Of a stretch of DNA of 64,000 nucleotides, positions 38,115-47,084 are shown piece by piece. Position 1 is the stretch's first letter. Every line of letters starts with the position of its first letter. Origin of the DNA: Pseudobdellovibrio sp. (GTDB taxonomy: Bacteria; Bdellovibrionota; Bdellovibrionia; Bdellovibrionales; Bdellovibrionaceae); NCBI GenBank assembly GCA_023701385.1, contig JAMPXC010000002.1:1-64000 (forward strand), in the 5' to 3' direction. The translations under genes and the position numbers were made by a program. Under the pieces are notes generated by a model. It did not search any database, was not told where the DNA came from, and saw only the letters and a program-made list of their open reading frames with translations.

Positions 38115-39244
38115 ACAAAATCAACAATCGCAAAACCGCCACCAATAGTTTTTAAATTGGTCGTCTGCCCCTGATACAAGCGCGCAATCACAAGCTGTAA
38201 TTCATCTTTGTATGCATAACAACGAAGATCATACTTCAGACGCAGATTCTGTCCGTCTTGTAAAACATCAACCTCAGGTGGTGGGGCATACTCTTGCGCC
38301 ACAAAGCCTTGCGCGAAAGCTTCGTCAAAAACTTTACGCGACATGCTTGCGCCGTTGTAGGCTTGCTTACTGCCAAACGAAGCTTTGGGTTTGAAGAATA
38401 ATTTCTTACGTTCATTCCAAACTTGGTCTTTATCAGCCTCAGCTAAATCGTAAATTTTTAATAAACTTTCAGGAACCGGAAGTTCACTTTGTTTTTGCCA
38501 ATCAGATAATCTTTGTTTGTCACCTAACATGAAATATTCAAAAGGCGTTGGTGACAAATGTAATTTACCTTCAGTGTACAAAGCTTTTAATTGCGCTGAA
38601 TGAGGTTCTTTTAAGTAGAAGTCTGTGTAGCGGTTATAAATCAATGTTCCCGGTTTTAAATCAGCGGCTTGGTGCACATCAATGATCGAACAGGGAATAT
38701 TATTTTTCTTAAAAGCTTCTTGGTAAACTAAAAATTCAATAAACAATCTTTGTTCAGATGGTTTTTCATCCATGATGGCAAGATTGATTTCTTTTTGCCC
38801 CACCAGCTTTGATTCTTCACGAAACATCTCCACCAGTTTTTCCCAAGTGAAGTTTGTGGCAGGTTGAACTTTCCAGAAATCATAAAGCGTTAAGCCTAAA
38901 GCTAAAAACGCTGCGTTCGTGTTAATTTCAATTAACTTAGGCTTGTTGCCATCAACTAAGTGAAAATCAAAACTTGTGCAGACGCTGTAATTTGCAGGCT
39001 TCGGTAAACCCGTTGTTTCAAATTGCGCAGACAAATTCTTTTCAGACCAAGAACGTAAGGCATATAACTGCTTAATCTCTGATTGTAGCTTCGTTAAAGT
39101 ATCTTTAGGCAACGTGATACGGTGCGGGCAGATAAGTTGTTCTGAGATTAAATTATTCATCGTTTCAAGCGGGATGCTTGGAAACTGCGAACGTAAATGC
39201 TGAATGTAGTTATCTTTGACCGTCATCTGAAATATTGTTGCCAC
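38111..39244 (-). CDS. ATP-grasp-like hypothetical protein
   Basis: KLIEINTNAAFLALGL, FFKPKASFGSKQAYNG, FVAQEYAPPPEV. Confidence 0.7.
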   Translation of the reverse strand: MATIFQMTVKDNYIQHLRSQFPSIPLETMNNLISEQLICPHRITLPKDTLTKLQSEIKQLYALRSWSEKNLSAQFETTGLPKPANYSVCTSFDFHLVDGNKPKLIEINTNAAFLALGLTLYDFWKVQPATNFTWEKLVEMFREESKLVGQKEINLAIMDEKPSEQRLFIEFLVYQEAFKKNNIPCSIIDVHQAADLKPGTLIYNRYTDFYLKEPHSAQLKALYTEGKLHLSPTPFEYFMLGDKQRLSDWQKQSELPVPESLLKIYDLAEADKDQVWNERKKLFFKPKASFGSKQAYNGASMSRKVFDEAFAQGFVAQEYAPPPEVDVLQDGQNLRLKYDLRCYAYKDELQLVIARLYQGQTTNLKTIGGGFAIVDFV

Positions 39245-39297
39245 ATTTTGCGCAAATACGATACAAAATTAATTGTGCTGAAGGCGCATAGGGATAT

Positions 39298-40071
39298 ATG
39301 AACCAAAGAATTGTGACCTGGAATGTTAATGGCGTTCGCGCCTGCTATGAAAAGACTTTGCCGGATTTTATTGAAAAAAATAAACCGGATATTCTTTGCT
39401 TGCAGGAAACAAAAGCCCATATCGACCAAGTTGAGCCTGAGATTCGCACCTTAGGTTATAAAAATTCTTATTGGTCATCAGCTGAGCGTAAAGGTTATTC
39501 AGGTGTGGCTACGTTCATGAATCAAAACCCAATCAATGTGATCAAGGGGATTGATAAACCACCTTACGATAACGAAGGCCGTATCGTTTGGACGCAGCAC
39601 CAGTATTTTGATTTATATAATATTTATTTTCCCAACGGCGGATCAGGTGGCGAACGCCACAACTTCAAACAAAGTTTTTTAAAAGATCTGGCGTTACATT
39701 TATCTTTCGAAATTAAACGTGGCCGCGACATCGTGTTAGTGGGTGATTACAATATCGCGCACCTTGAAACTGACGTTTACGCACCCAAAGCTTTATCGAC
39801 TGAATCAGGCTTTTTACCTGAAGAGCGCCAATGGTTTACTGAATTTTTAAAAATGGGATTTGTAGACTGTTTTAGACATTTTTATCCAGAAGCTAAAAAT
39901 GTGTATTCATGGTGGTCGTATAAAGATGAAGCCAGAAAGAAAAACAACGGTTGGCGTATCGATTATATTTGCGTTACGCCAAACTTAGTTAAAAATCTTA
40001 AAACTTGTCAGATTCTTTTCGAGCAAGAAGGCTCTGACCATTGCCCCGTGATGGTCGACCTGAGTTTTTAG
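39298..40071 (+). CDS. xth: Exodeoxyribonuclease III
   Basis: TWNVNGVRACYEK, ILCLQETKAH, GDYNIAH, WRIDYICVTPNL, SDHCPVMVDLSF. Confidence 0.94.
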   Translation: MNQRIVTWNVNGVRACYEKTLPDFIEKNKPDILCLQETKAHIDQVEPEIRTLGYKNSYWSSAERKGYSGVATFMNQNPINVIKGIDKPPYDNEGRIVWTQHQYFDLYNIYFPNGGSGGERHNFKQSFLKDLALHLSFEIKRGRDIVLVGDYNIAHLETDVYAPKALSTESGFLPEERQWFTEFLKMGFVDCFRHFYPEAKNVYSWWSYKDEARKKNNGWRIDYICVTPNLVKNLKTCQILFEQEGSDHCPVMVDLSF

Positions 40072-41326
40072 TCTCAGGTTTTAAACTTGGGCCTGGGCGG
40101 AAATGCTCGCGAAACATCATTTCTGCTAACGCTGAAGATTTCACAGTCCATTTTTGAATATTCACCGTGATGGCGGCGATAGCCACTTTATTTTCACCAT
40201 CAGAAGCATAACCTACGAACCAATCGTTAGTGCCCTTTGGATTTGTTCCCGAGAAGTGGCCGGTTTTTCCGCCCATTTCAACTTCACGGTATTTTTTATC
40301 ACGCACAAGTTTGCGAAATGTTTTGCGTCCTGTTCCTGTTAAAACAGTTTGTTCCATCAACTCACGAACTTTAGACGCTGATTCAGCGGTGATCGCTTGG
40401 CCGATCTCGTAAGTTTCGCCTTTGTAAATTGATTCGTGTTCGTCAGAGGACAATTCTTCAACCAAGTAAGGGGCCACGATTTTACCATCGTTAATAATCG
40501 ATGCCGCAATCATCGCACCGTGAACCGGGCTCATCGTGTTGAAGCGGTTGTAACCCGAAGCCACTTGCGCCATCTCATAACCTTTTTCTTCAGGCACTAA
40601 AGCTTGGCTTTGTTCTAATTGAAAATCAGCCGGAATATATTTATTAAACATAAAACGTCTTGAATATTCATCTAAGTCTTTTGGGTCTAAAGTTTCTAAC
40701 GTTAAACGACCGAACGCTGTATTGATTGATCGAGCAAATGCATCTTTCAAAGAAATAAAACGTGTCCAACGATTTACTTTTTCAGAAAGAACATTTTTTT
40801 TGTAAAGAGTGTAGTTGCCGCCGTTAAAAGCAATTTTGTCTTGGGGTTCAACGCCTTTACGATCTACGGCTGTAGCTGCGGTAATAATTTTAAAAATCGA
40901 AGCCGCAGGAAACGTTGCACGTAAAGTTAAGTTTTCTGCTTTTGGCTGACCTTTGACGTAACTTGATAACGCTAAGATTTTTCCTGTTTCAGCATCCATC
41001 ATAACGATGGCGCCGTAATCAGGTTTGTAACGCAGTAATAATTTTTCTGACTGCTCTTGCAGGTCCTTATCTAACGTGTACTTCACATTAACTAGACCTT
41101 TGTCTGCAACCTCTACTTTAGTAGGTAATTGGTTGTTCCATAATGAGCGGCCTAGAGCATCAGCCAACTTTTTTCTGGCTTCTGATGTGGTTCCTAGGGC
41201 AGTTGTTTTTTCATGAGTTCCGTCCGCGTTTGAAGCGTTATCTCTGAAATACAGCAGAGCGGAAATAGCGATTATTGTTGTTGGTACCAAAATCCATTTG
41301 GTAATTAGACTTCTTCCTTGAATCAT
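39998..41326 (-). CDS. Penicillin-binding transpeptidase
   Basis: SIFK (SxxK) in ATFPAASIFKIITA, SIN (SxN) in FARSINTAFGRL, KTG in EMGGKTGHFSG; N-terminal TM anchor. Confidence 0.9.
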   Translation of the reverse strand: MIQGRSLITKWILVPTTIIAISALLYFRDNASNADGTHEKTTALGTTSEARKKLADALGRSLWNNQLPTKVEVADKGLVNVKYTLDKDLQEQSEKLLLRYKPDYGAIVMMDAETGKILALSSYVKGQPKAENLTLRATFPAASIFKIITAATAVDRKGVEPQDKIAFNGGNYTLYKKNVLSEKVNRWTRFISLKDAFARSINTAFGRLTLETLDPKDLDEYSRRFMFNKYIPADFQLEQSQALVPEEKGYEMAQVASGYNRFNTMSPVHGAMIAASIINDGKIVAPYLVEELSSDEHESIYKGETYEIGQAITAESASKVRELMEQTVLTGTGRKTFRKLVRDKKYREVEMGGKTGHFSGTNPKGTNDWFVGYASDGENKVAIAAITVNIQKWTVKSSALAEMMFREHFRPGPSLKPETKNSGRPSRGNGQSLLARKESDKF

Positions 41327-41384
41327 ACTGATAATCTTAACATAATGATTTAGATATTTCCAAAATAAATATGAGGACTAATAT

Positions 41385-42014
41385 ATGAAGACCAAAGAGA
41401 GAATTTTAGTAGGGGCTTTAGGACTGTTTAATACAGACGGAGCAACTGATGTCACAACGAATGACATCGCGAAAGAACTAAAAATGAGTCCTGGAAATCT
41501 ATATTTTCACTATAAAAACAAAGAGCAGATTATCAGAGAAATTTTTAAAAAATTATCTGCAGAAACTGTAGAAGTGTGGAAGCCACAAACTAAGCTGGCA
41601 AAGAAAAATCAACAAATTCAGTTGCAACAATTTATCGAAAGAAATCTTACGCTGTATTGGAAGTACAGATTTTTTCATCGCGAGACTTTTACACTTAGAA
41701 AAAAAGATCCTGAGTTATCAAAATTGTGGAAACAGCATATGAAAAAATTGGGATTACTAATGATCATCATGTACAAACACTGGGTTAAAGCTGGTTACAT
41801 GACACCGATGAAATCAAAATACGAAATGGAATACATCGGTGAGTTATTGTTCGTCTCTTCAAATAGCTTTATGCAATTTTTCGAAACGTCAGATCGCGGT
41901 GATGTGCCAAGTACGAAGGCTTTTGAAAAAGCCCGCAGACATATCATGCGAATGCTTCTGCCTTATTTAAGTGGTCAAACTCGTGACGAGTTTGAAAATT
42001 TTATTAAAGGCTAA
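41385..42014 (+). CDS. TetR-family transcriptional regulator
   Basis: ILVGALGLFNTDGATDVTTNDIAKELKMSPGNLYFHYKNKEQII helix-turn-helix. Confidence 0.92.
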   Translation: MKTKERILVGALGLFNTDGATDVTTNDIAKELKMSPGNLYFHYKNKEQIIREIFKKLSAETVEVWKPQTKLAKKNQQIQLQQFIERNLTLYWKYRFFHRETFTLRKKDPELSKLWKQHMKKLGLLMIIMYKHWVKAGYMTPMKSKYEMEYIGELLFVSSNSFMQFFETSDRGDVPSTKAFEKARRHIMRMLLPYLSGQTRDEFENFIKG

Positions 42015-42096
42015 CTTCAAAAACGTCATCAGAGCGAATATAAACCATCTTGAGCCAGGTAGAGTTTGGACACTACTTTGCAAAGCTTAGATGGTT

Positions 42097-42432
42097 ATGA
42101 AAACCATCGCATTATTACTATTAATCAGTCCTTTGTTTGCTTCAGCTAACGATTGTTCGCAAGCCGTAGCTCAATTACGTCAGATGAAAGCCGCTCAGTT
42201 ATCTGTGCAGGATAGCCTGATTAAGAATCATGAAATGATGGCTGATAGCATGGAATCCTATGCAGATGCGCTGAAGGAGTCGTCGGGCCGTGCCCATAAG
42301 ACGGTGTCAAACAGTATGCTTACGGCTTCAAGCAGTCTTCGTAAACGTGGTGAAAAAGGCCAAGAGTTAGCAGAAAAGCTGGCTGAGCAAACCGACCTGA
42401 TCATCAAAAACGTAGAAAATTGCCTGAAATGA
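42097..42432 (+). CDS. Small secreted helical protein
   Basis: Signal peptide MKTIALLLLISPLFASA; about 110 aa. Confidence 0.6.
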   Translation: MKTIALLLLISPLFASANDCSQAVAQLRQMKAAQLSVQDSLIKNHEMMADSMESYADALKESSGRAHKTVSNSMLTASSSLRKRGEKGQELAEKLAEQTDLIIKNVENCLK

Positions 42433-42708
42433 TCTGTATTTCGTGTCATTTCAGAACATTTTTATGCAATTTGACCGAAATAACGCCAAGCAACTAGACC
42501 AATAGACAGCAAATTAGTTAATAATATCAATATCTTACAGTATTTCATTTTCTGTAAGATTTTCGTTGCATAAATTACAAAATTCTATTTATATGTGTGC
42601 AGTTCCATTTTGGAACTTAAGTAAATTGGCGAAGATGCCGATAAGACTGGGCTCTAAATTCTTTATGATAACGAATTTAAAGAGTTTGGGCGAAACAAGG
42701 AGGGTACC

Positions 42709-43179
42709 ATGGCAAAGGCAACGGTTGAACCGAAAGCGACAAAAGCAAAGGCTACTGCAACTAGAGTAACTGATCTAAAACCAGCAGCAGCACCTAAAGT
42801 AGAATTCCAGGCTCCAAAACTTAGCGAGGCCTTAATCGCTGAATGTCGTGAAAAACTATTAAATACAAAAACTGACTTATTAAACCGTGTAAAAGAAGCG
42901 CGTGGCAAATTAGACCAATTCGAGCGCGGTGGTGATGAAGCCGACCAAACTATGAGAATCCTTGCTGAACAAGAAGTAATGACTCAAACAGACCGTTTAC
43001 GTTCACAATTATTAGAGATCGAAAGCGCCTTAGGAAGAATCGAAAATGGTTCTTACGGCTTCTGCGAAGAAACTGAAGAGATCATCGAAACTGAAAGACT
43101 TAAAGCGATTCCTTGGACGCGTTTAAGCATCGAGGGTGCAGAGATCCGCGAATCAGTTGATAAACGTTACGCTCGCTAG
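42709..43179 (+). CDS. DksA/TraR-family protein lacking most zinc-ligand cysteines
   Basis: LNRVKEARGKLDQFERGGDEADQT, IENGSYGFCEETEEIIETERLKAIPWTRLSIEGAE. Confidence 0.88.
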   Translation: MAKATVEPKATKAKATATRVTDLKPAAAPKVEFQAPKLSEALIAECREKLLNTKTDLLNRVKEARGKLDQFERGGDEADQTMRILAEQEVMTQTDRLRSQLLEIESALGRIENGSYGFCEETEEIIETERLKAIPWTRLSIEGAEIRESVDKRYAR

Positions 43180-43195
43180 GTGCCAGGCCTTTTTT
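43179..43195 (+). repeat. Family A element, copy a1 (GGTGCCAGGCCTTTTTT)
   Basis: First G is the last base of the DksA-like stop codon. Confidence 0.9.
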
Positions 43196-43220
43196 AATAC
43201 ACTTAAATTACATTTAAAAT

Positions 43221-43253
43221 AAAAAACCCGCTTTTTTGAAGCGGGTTTTTTTA
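43221..43253. terminator. Bidirectional intrinsic terminator
   Basis: AAAAACCCGCTT-TTTTG-AAGCGGGTTTTTTT. Confidence 0.88.
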
Positions 43254-43279
43254 TTTGGTTATTGTGAGAGTGAATATAG

Positions 43280-43303
43280 CCGTAGCAAAAAAGGCCTGGC
43301 ACC
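43280..43303 (-). repeat. Family A element, copy a2 (GGTGCCAGGCCTTTTTTGCTACGG)
   Basis: Abuts the rsmG stop codon; identical 24-mer to copy a3. Confidence 0.95.
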
Positions 43304-43930
43304 CTAAATGAGAACTAAGTGACGTTCAACTTCCATCACTGGAGACTTCAAAGGAATTGATTCGAATTTTAAATCTTTGAATTTCTTTTTAGCGTCTCTG
43401 ACTTCTTCGTCGATTTTTTCTTGGCGGCCTTTTAATAAGAAGTATTTACCTTTTTTACCGTAGTAAATACGAGTGATATCTAAGATCACATCAATCGGTT
43501 TAAATGCGCGTGCTGTTACGATTTGAACTTTATCTAAATCGTGCGTGATTTCACCGTTTACCACTAAGTTGGGCGCAAGCTCGATGCATTTTTTTAAGAA
43601 GTTTTGTTTTAAAATACTTTTTTCAAACAAGATGTAACGAGTGTCAGGAAAGTTGATTGCGTAGATGACGCCCGGTAAGCCGCCACCAGCACCAAGATCA
43701 GCGGCATACTTAATGCCCGCCGGAAATTGTTTTAATGGCAACAAACAGTCGATCACGTGGTTATCCACTAACTCTTCCACAGTCATTTTGCGGCTGAATA
43801 AATTTAATTCTTCATTCGAAGCCCAAAGTAATTCTACGTATTTCTTAAGTGTAGCAATGCCCTCTTCGCGAAAGCCAAGCTCAATCATTAAGAGAATTCT
43901 AGAATCGAAATACGCAGAAAGTGTCGACAT
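43304..43930 (-). CDS. rsmG: 16S rRNA (guanine527-N7)-methyltransferase
   Basis: NLFSRKMTVEELVDNHVIDCL, ADLGAGGGLPGV, VTARAFKPI. Confidence 0.9.
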   Translation of the reverse strand: MSTLSAYFDSRILLMIELGFREEGIATLKKYVELLWASNEELNLFSRKMTVEELVDNHVIDCLLPLKQFPAGIKYAADLGAGGGLPGVIYAINFPDTRYILFEKSILKQNFLKKCIELAPNLVVNGEITHDLDKVQIVTARAFKPIDVILDITRIYYGKKGKYFLLKGRQEKIDEEVRDAKKKFKDLKFESIPLKSPVMEVERHLVLI

Positions 43931-43931
43931 A

Positions 43932-45005
43932 TTATTTCTTATTGTTTGTAACGATTGACCAGTTGCAAAGTTTGTAAAGCATACGTGCGCCCACGTTACC
44001 ATCCCACTCTGATTCTTCTTCTTCGCCAGTAGAAACTTCGTTTAAGTCAAAACCTACGATTTGTTTTCCAAAAGCAGCTAAAGTGCTGAATAAGAAAAAC
44101 ACTTCGTCAGTCGATAAACCACCGATCACAGGCGTTCCCGTCGACGGGCAGAAGCGCGGATCTAAACCGTCGATATCAAATGAGATATAAACTTTTTGTG
44201 GAAGTTCAGACACGATATCAGCAGCAATTGAAGCCCAGCTTTCACCTTTTAATAGGCGTTGTTTTGTTGGAACATCAAAGAAAGTTTTAATGTCAGAGCG
44301 TGATTTGATAAAATCAAATTCTTCTTCACAAAAATCACGGATGCCCACTTGAACTAATTTTTTAGGGCGAGAAGCTTCAGGTAAGTTCATCACGTTATAC
44401 ATGATCGACGCGTGCGATTGTTCAAAACCTTGGTAAGCTTTGCGTGTATCAGAGTGAGCATCGATATGTAATACGCCGATACCATCTTTGTGTTGTTCAG
44501 CAATCGCTTTGATTGCGCCAAGTGGGGTTGAGTGATCGCCACCTACTAAACCAAATAATTTACCAGCGTTAAGAATTTTTTTAGTTTCGTTATAAACCCA
44601 GTCAGTTAATTCACGCGAAGCTTGGTTAACTTGCGCCGTTAATTTATCAATTGTCGCTGTGTCTGTAGACTGCTCAGTTTTCATATGAATAACTTTTTGA
44701 GCGATTTCTTTGAAATTTTTAGATTTGTTATTAATTTCTTCAGAAATTTCTTTCATGAAGTAGCCGGCTTCGTAAGCTGTTTTAGTTTCGAAGTCGAAAA
44801 GGTCAATTTGTTCAGAAGCTTGGCGGATAATGCGTGGTCCGTTTGAAGCGCCTTTACCGTAAGAAGTCGTCACTTCCCAAGGAACTGGTAGCATAACTAA
44901 TTGGCATTCTTGTTCAGATAAAGGGATACCGAAGATCCCGAATTCAGAAGAAATCGTCGTTGTCGCATCGAATTTCGGTTTGCGAGTGGTATCAGTTGAG
45001 TTCAT
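43932..45005 (-). CDS. Agmatinase/arginase-family ureohydrolase
   Basis: GLVGGDHSTPLGA, VLHIDAHSDTRKAY, SFDIDGLDPRFCPSTGTP; internal ATG chosen. Confidence 0.9.
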   Translation of the reverse strand: MNSTDTTRKPKFDATTTISSEFGIFGIPLSEQECQLVMLPVPWEVTTSYGKGASNGPRIIRQASEQIDLFDFETKTAYEAGYFMKEISEEINNKSKNFKEIAQKVIHMKTEQSTDTATIDKLTAQVNQASRELTDWVYNETKKILNAGKLFGLVGGDHSTPLGAIKAIAEQHKDGIGVLHIDAHSDTRKAYQGFEQSHASIMYNVMNLPEASRPKKLVQVGIRDFCEEEFDFIKSRSDIKTFFDVPTKQRLLKGESWASIAADIVSELPQKVYISFDIDGLDPRFCPSTGTPVIGGLSTDEVFFLFSTLAAFGKQIVGFDLNEVSTGEEEESEWDGNVGARMLYKLCNWSIVTNNKK

Positions 45006-45220
45006 GAAAACCTCGTTAGAGTTTAAAAAAATATAAGTAAATTTAGCACTTTTGGTTATGGATAGATAGCTTGTGGGCATAAGCCTCCGCAACGAAAATT
45101 TCATTGTGATTTCAAAATTTTAGCTATCTGCGGCAATATCCTGAAAAAAGTAAATTATCCCTTGAACGCTGATTGTAAGGCATTAATCTAGCTAACGAAT
45201 TGAAAGGGGAATGTTTTCAC

Positions 45221-46861
45221 ATGAAATTCTTAAAACTAATCACGGTTGCAGCTGTTACAATTCAACTAACTTCTGTTGCCCAAGCGGTAAATTTAAACAC
45301 GTCTGCTCCAAAAGGCGGAACGTTCAACTATAACTTCGATGCTGAGCCAGAAAGCTTACATCCAATTATGGGTGGCGACGTTTACAACCAATACTTCAAC
45401 AATTACGTACAAGACTCTATGTGTGCGAACAACTTCAACACATGGGCTTTTGATGGCCGTTTAGCTGAAAAATGGGAAATCGGTAAAGACGGTTTAACAT
45501 TTACTTTCTTCTTAAGAAAAGATGCGGTTTTCCATGATGGAACGCCAGTAACTGCAGATGACGTTAAGTTTTCGTTAGATGCGATCCGCGAACCAAAGCA
45601 CCAGGCTTTAAATTCAATCCCATACTTCGAAAAAATTTCGAAAGTTGATGTGATCGACAAACACACTGTGAAATTCACAGCTTCTGAAAAATACTTCCAA
45701 AACTTGAATTCTCTTTGCGGTATGGCGATCATCCCGAAATCTGTTTACGGTGATGTTAATAAATCTGTTAAAATGCAAAAAGAAGCGGTTGGTGCTGGTC
45801 CATACAAATTAGAAAAGTATGACAAAGGCCAAATGATCGTGGTTAAACGTAACGACAAATGGTACGGCTGGAATGTGCCTCATTTAAAAGGCCTGTTCAA
45901 CTTCGACCAAATCAACTTCCGTTTCACTAAAGACGATAACATCTTAGTTGAACGCCTTAAAAAAGGTGATATCGACTACGCTGAAATCAAATCTACAGAC
46001 GCTTACTTAAAAGCGACTGGCAAACCTTTCAAACCTAAATTTAAGGCTGAAAAATTCGTAGCTTTAGCAGTTAAAAACGATATGCCTAAATCATACGGCT
46101 ACATCGGTTTCAACTTTAAAGATCCAATCTTAGCTGACAAAAACGTTCGTTTAGCATTTGCTCACTTAGTAAATCGCGCTGAAATGAACAAAAAATTCGC
46201 TGAGAACTTAAACCACTTAGCAACTTCACCGGTTCCAGTTGGTACGGCGCAATCTCCAGATCGCAAAGCTATCGAGTTTAACCCTGGTAAAGCTAAAGAA
46301 TTATTAACTAAAGCTGGTTGGGCTGATGCTGATAAAAACGGTGTTTTAGAAAAAACAATCAACGGCAAAAAAACTGAGTTAAAATTATCTTTCATTTACG
46401 CAAATAAAGACTCTGAAAAGCAATGGACGATTGTAAAAGAAGACTGCAAAAAAGCAGGTATCGACGTTGAATTAAAACTTTTAGAGTGGAATACATTCAT
46501 CAAGAATGTTGATGAACGCCAAATGCAGCTTTGGGCAATGGGCTGGGGCGGCGGCGATGTTGAAGGTGATCCAAAACAAATTTGGCACTCAACTTCGGCT
46601 TCAAAAGGTGGTTCTAACTACGGAACTTACGCAAATCCAGAAGTTGATAAATTAATCGATGAAGGCCGTCAGGAATTAGACCCTAAAAAACGTACTGCGA
46701 TTTTCAAAAAAGCTTACGGCTTAATTGCTGATGACGTTCCTTACGTATTCTTATTTAACCGTAAATATGAGTACTACGGTATGTCGAATAAAGTGAAAGC
46801 TCCAGGCGATACTTTTAAATACGATTTTGGTTTCCGCGCTTGGTGGTCAGCTACTAAGTAA
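45221..46861 (+). CDS. Peptide ABC transporter substrate-binding protein (OppA/DppA-like)
   Basis: Signal peptide; LAEKWEIGKDGLTFTFFLRKDAVFHDGTPVTADDVKFS. Confidence 0.93.
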   Translation: MKFLKLITVAAVTIQLTSVAQAVNLNTSAPKGGTFNYNFDAEPESLHPIMGGDVYNQYFNNYVQDSMCANNFNTWAFDGRLAEKWEIGKDGLTFTFFLRKDAVFHDGTPVTADDVKFSLDAIREPKHQALNSIPYFEKISKVDVIDKHTVKFTASEKYFQNLNSLCGMAIIPKSVYGDVNKSVKMQKEAVGAGPYKLEKYDKGQMIVVKRNDKWYGWNVPHLKGLFNFDQINFRFTKDDNILVERLKKGDIDYAEIKSTDAYLKATGKPFKPKFKAEKFVALAVKNDMPKSYGYIGFNFKDPILADKNVRLAFAHLVNRAEMNKKFAENLNHLATSPVPVGTAQSPDRKAIEFNPGKAKELLTKAGWADADKNGVLEKTINGKKTELKLSFIYANKDSEKQWTIVKEDCKKAGIDVELKLLEWNTFIKNVDERQMQLWAMGWGGGDVEGDPKQIWHSTSASKGGSNYGTYANPEVDKLIDEGRQELDPKKRTAIFKKAYGLIADDVPYVFLFNRKYEYYGMSNKVKAPGDTFKYDFGFRAWWSATK

Positions 46862-46944
46862 TTAGTACACGCTTATATTGAGAGCTGCGGTAGCAGCTCC
46901 TTTAGTAAAAGGTTTGCTGGAAGCAAATCAAAATCAGAGAAACC

Positions 46945-46976
46945 CAGGGTAAATGCTCTGGGTTTTTTTATTTGTT
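46945..46976 (+). terminator. Intrinsic terminator between oppA- and oppB-like genes
   Basis: AACCCAGGG-TAAATG-CTCTGGGTTTTTTT. Confidence 0.85.
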
Positions 46977-47084
46977 AAGTGTTGTAAAAAAGTTGTCCTT
47001 AAATCGACAAAGGTTTCGTCCTGAAATTTGCTTAAAATCCTGAAAATGATTTGCCCTCCGAATATCGGGCCAGTATAAGGTCGT

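Noticed and set aside
42600-42640. Sigma-28-like -10 (GCCGATAA) upstream of the DksA-like gene
   Set aside because: No matching -35 (TAAAGTTT) at the required spacing; a lone 8-mer is expected by chance in 64 kb.
42566-42769. 67 aa ORF overlapping the start of the DksA-like gene
   Set aside because: Different frame, basic low-complexity translation, and overlaps a well-supported gene and its leader.
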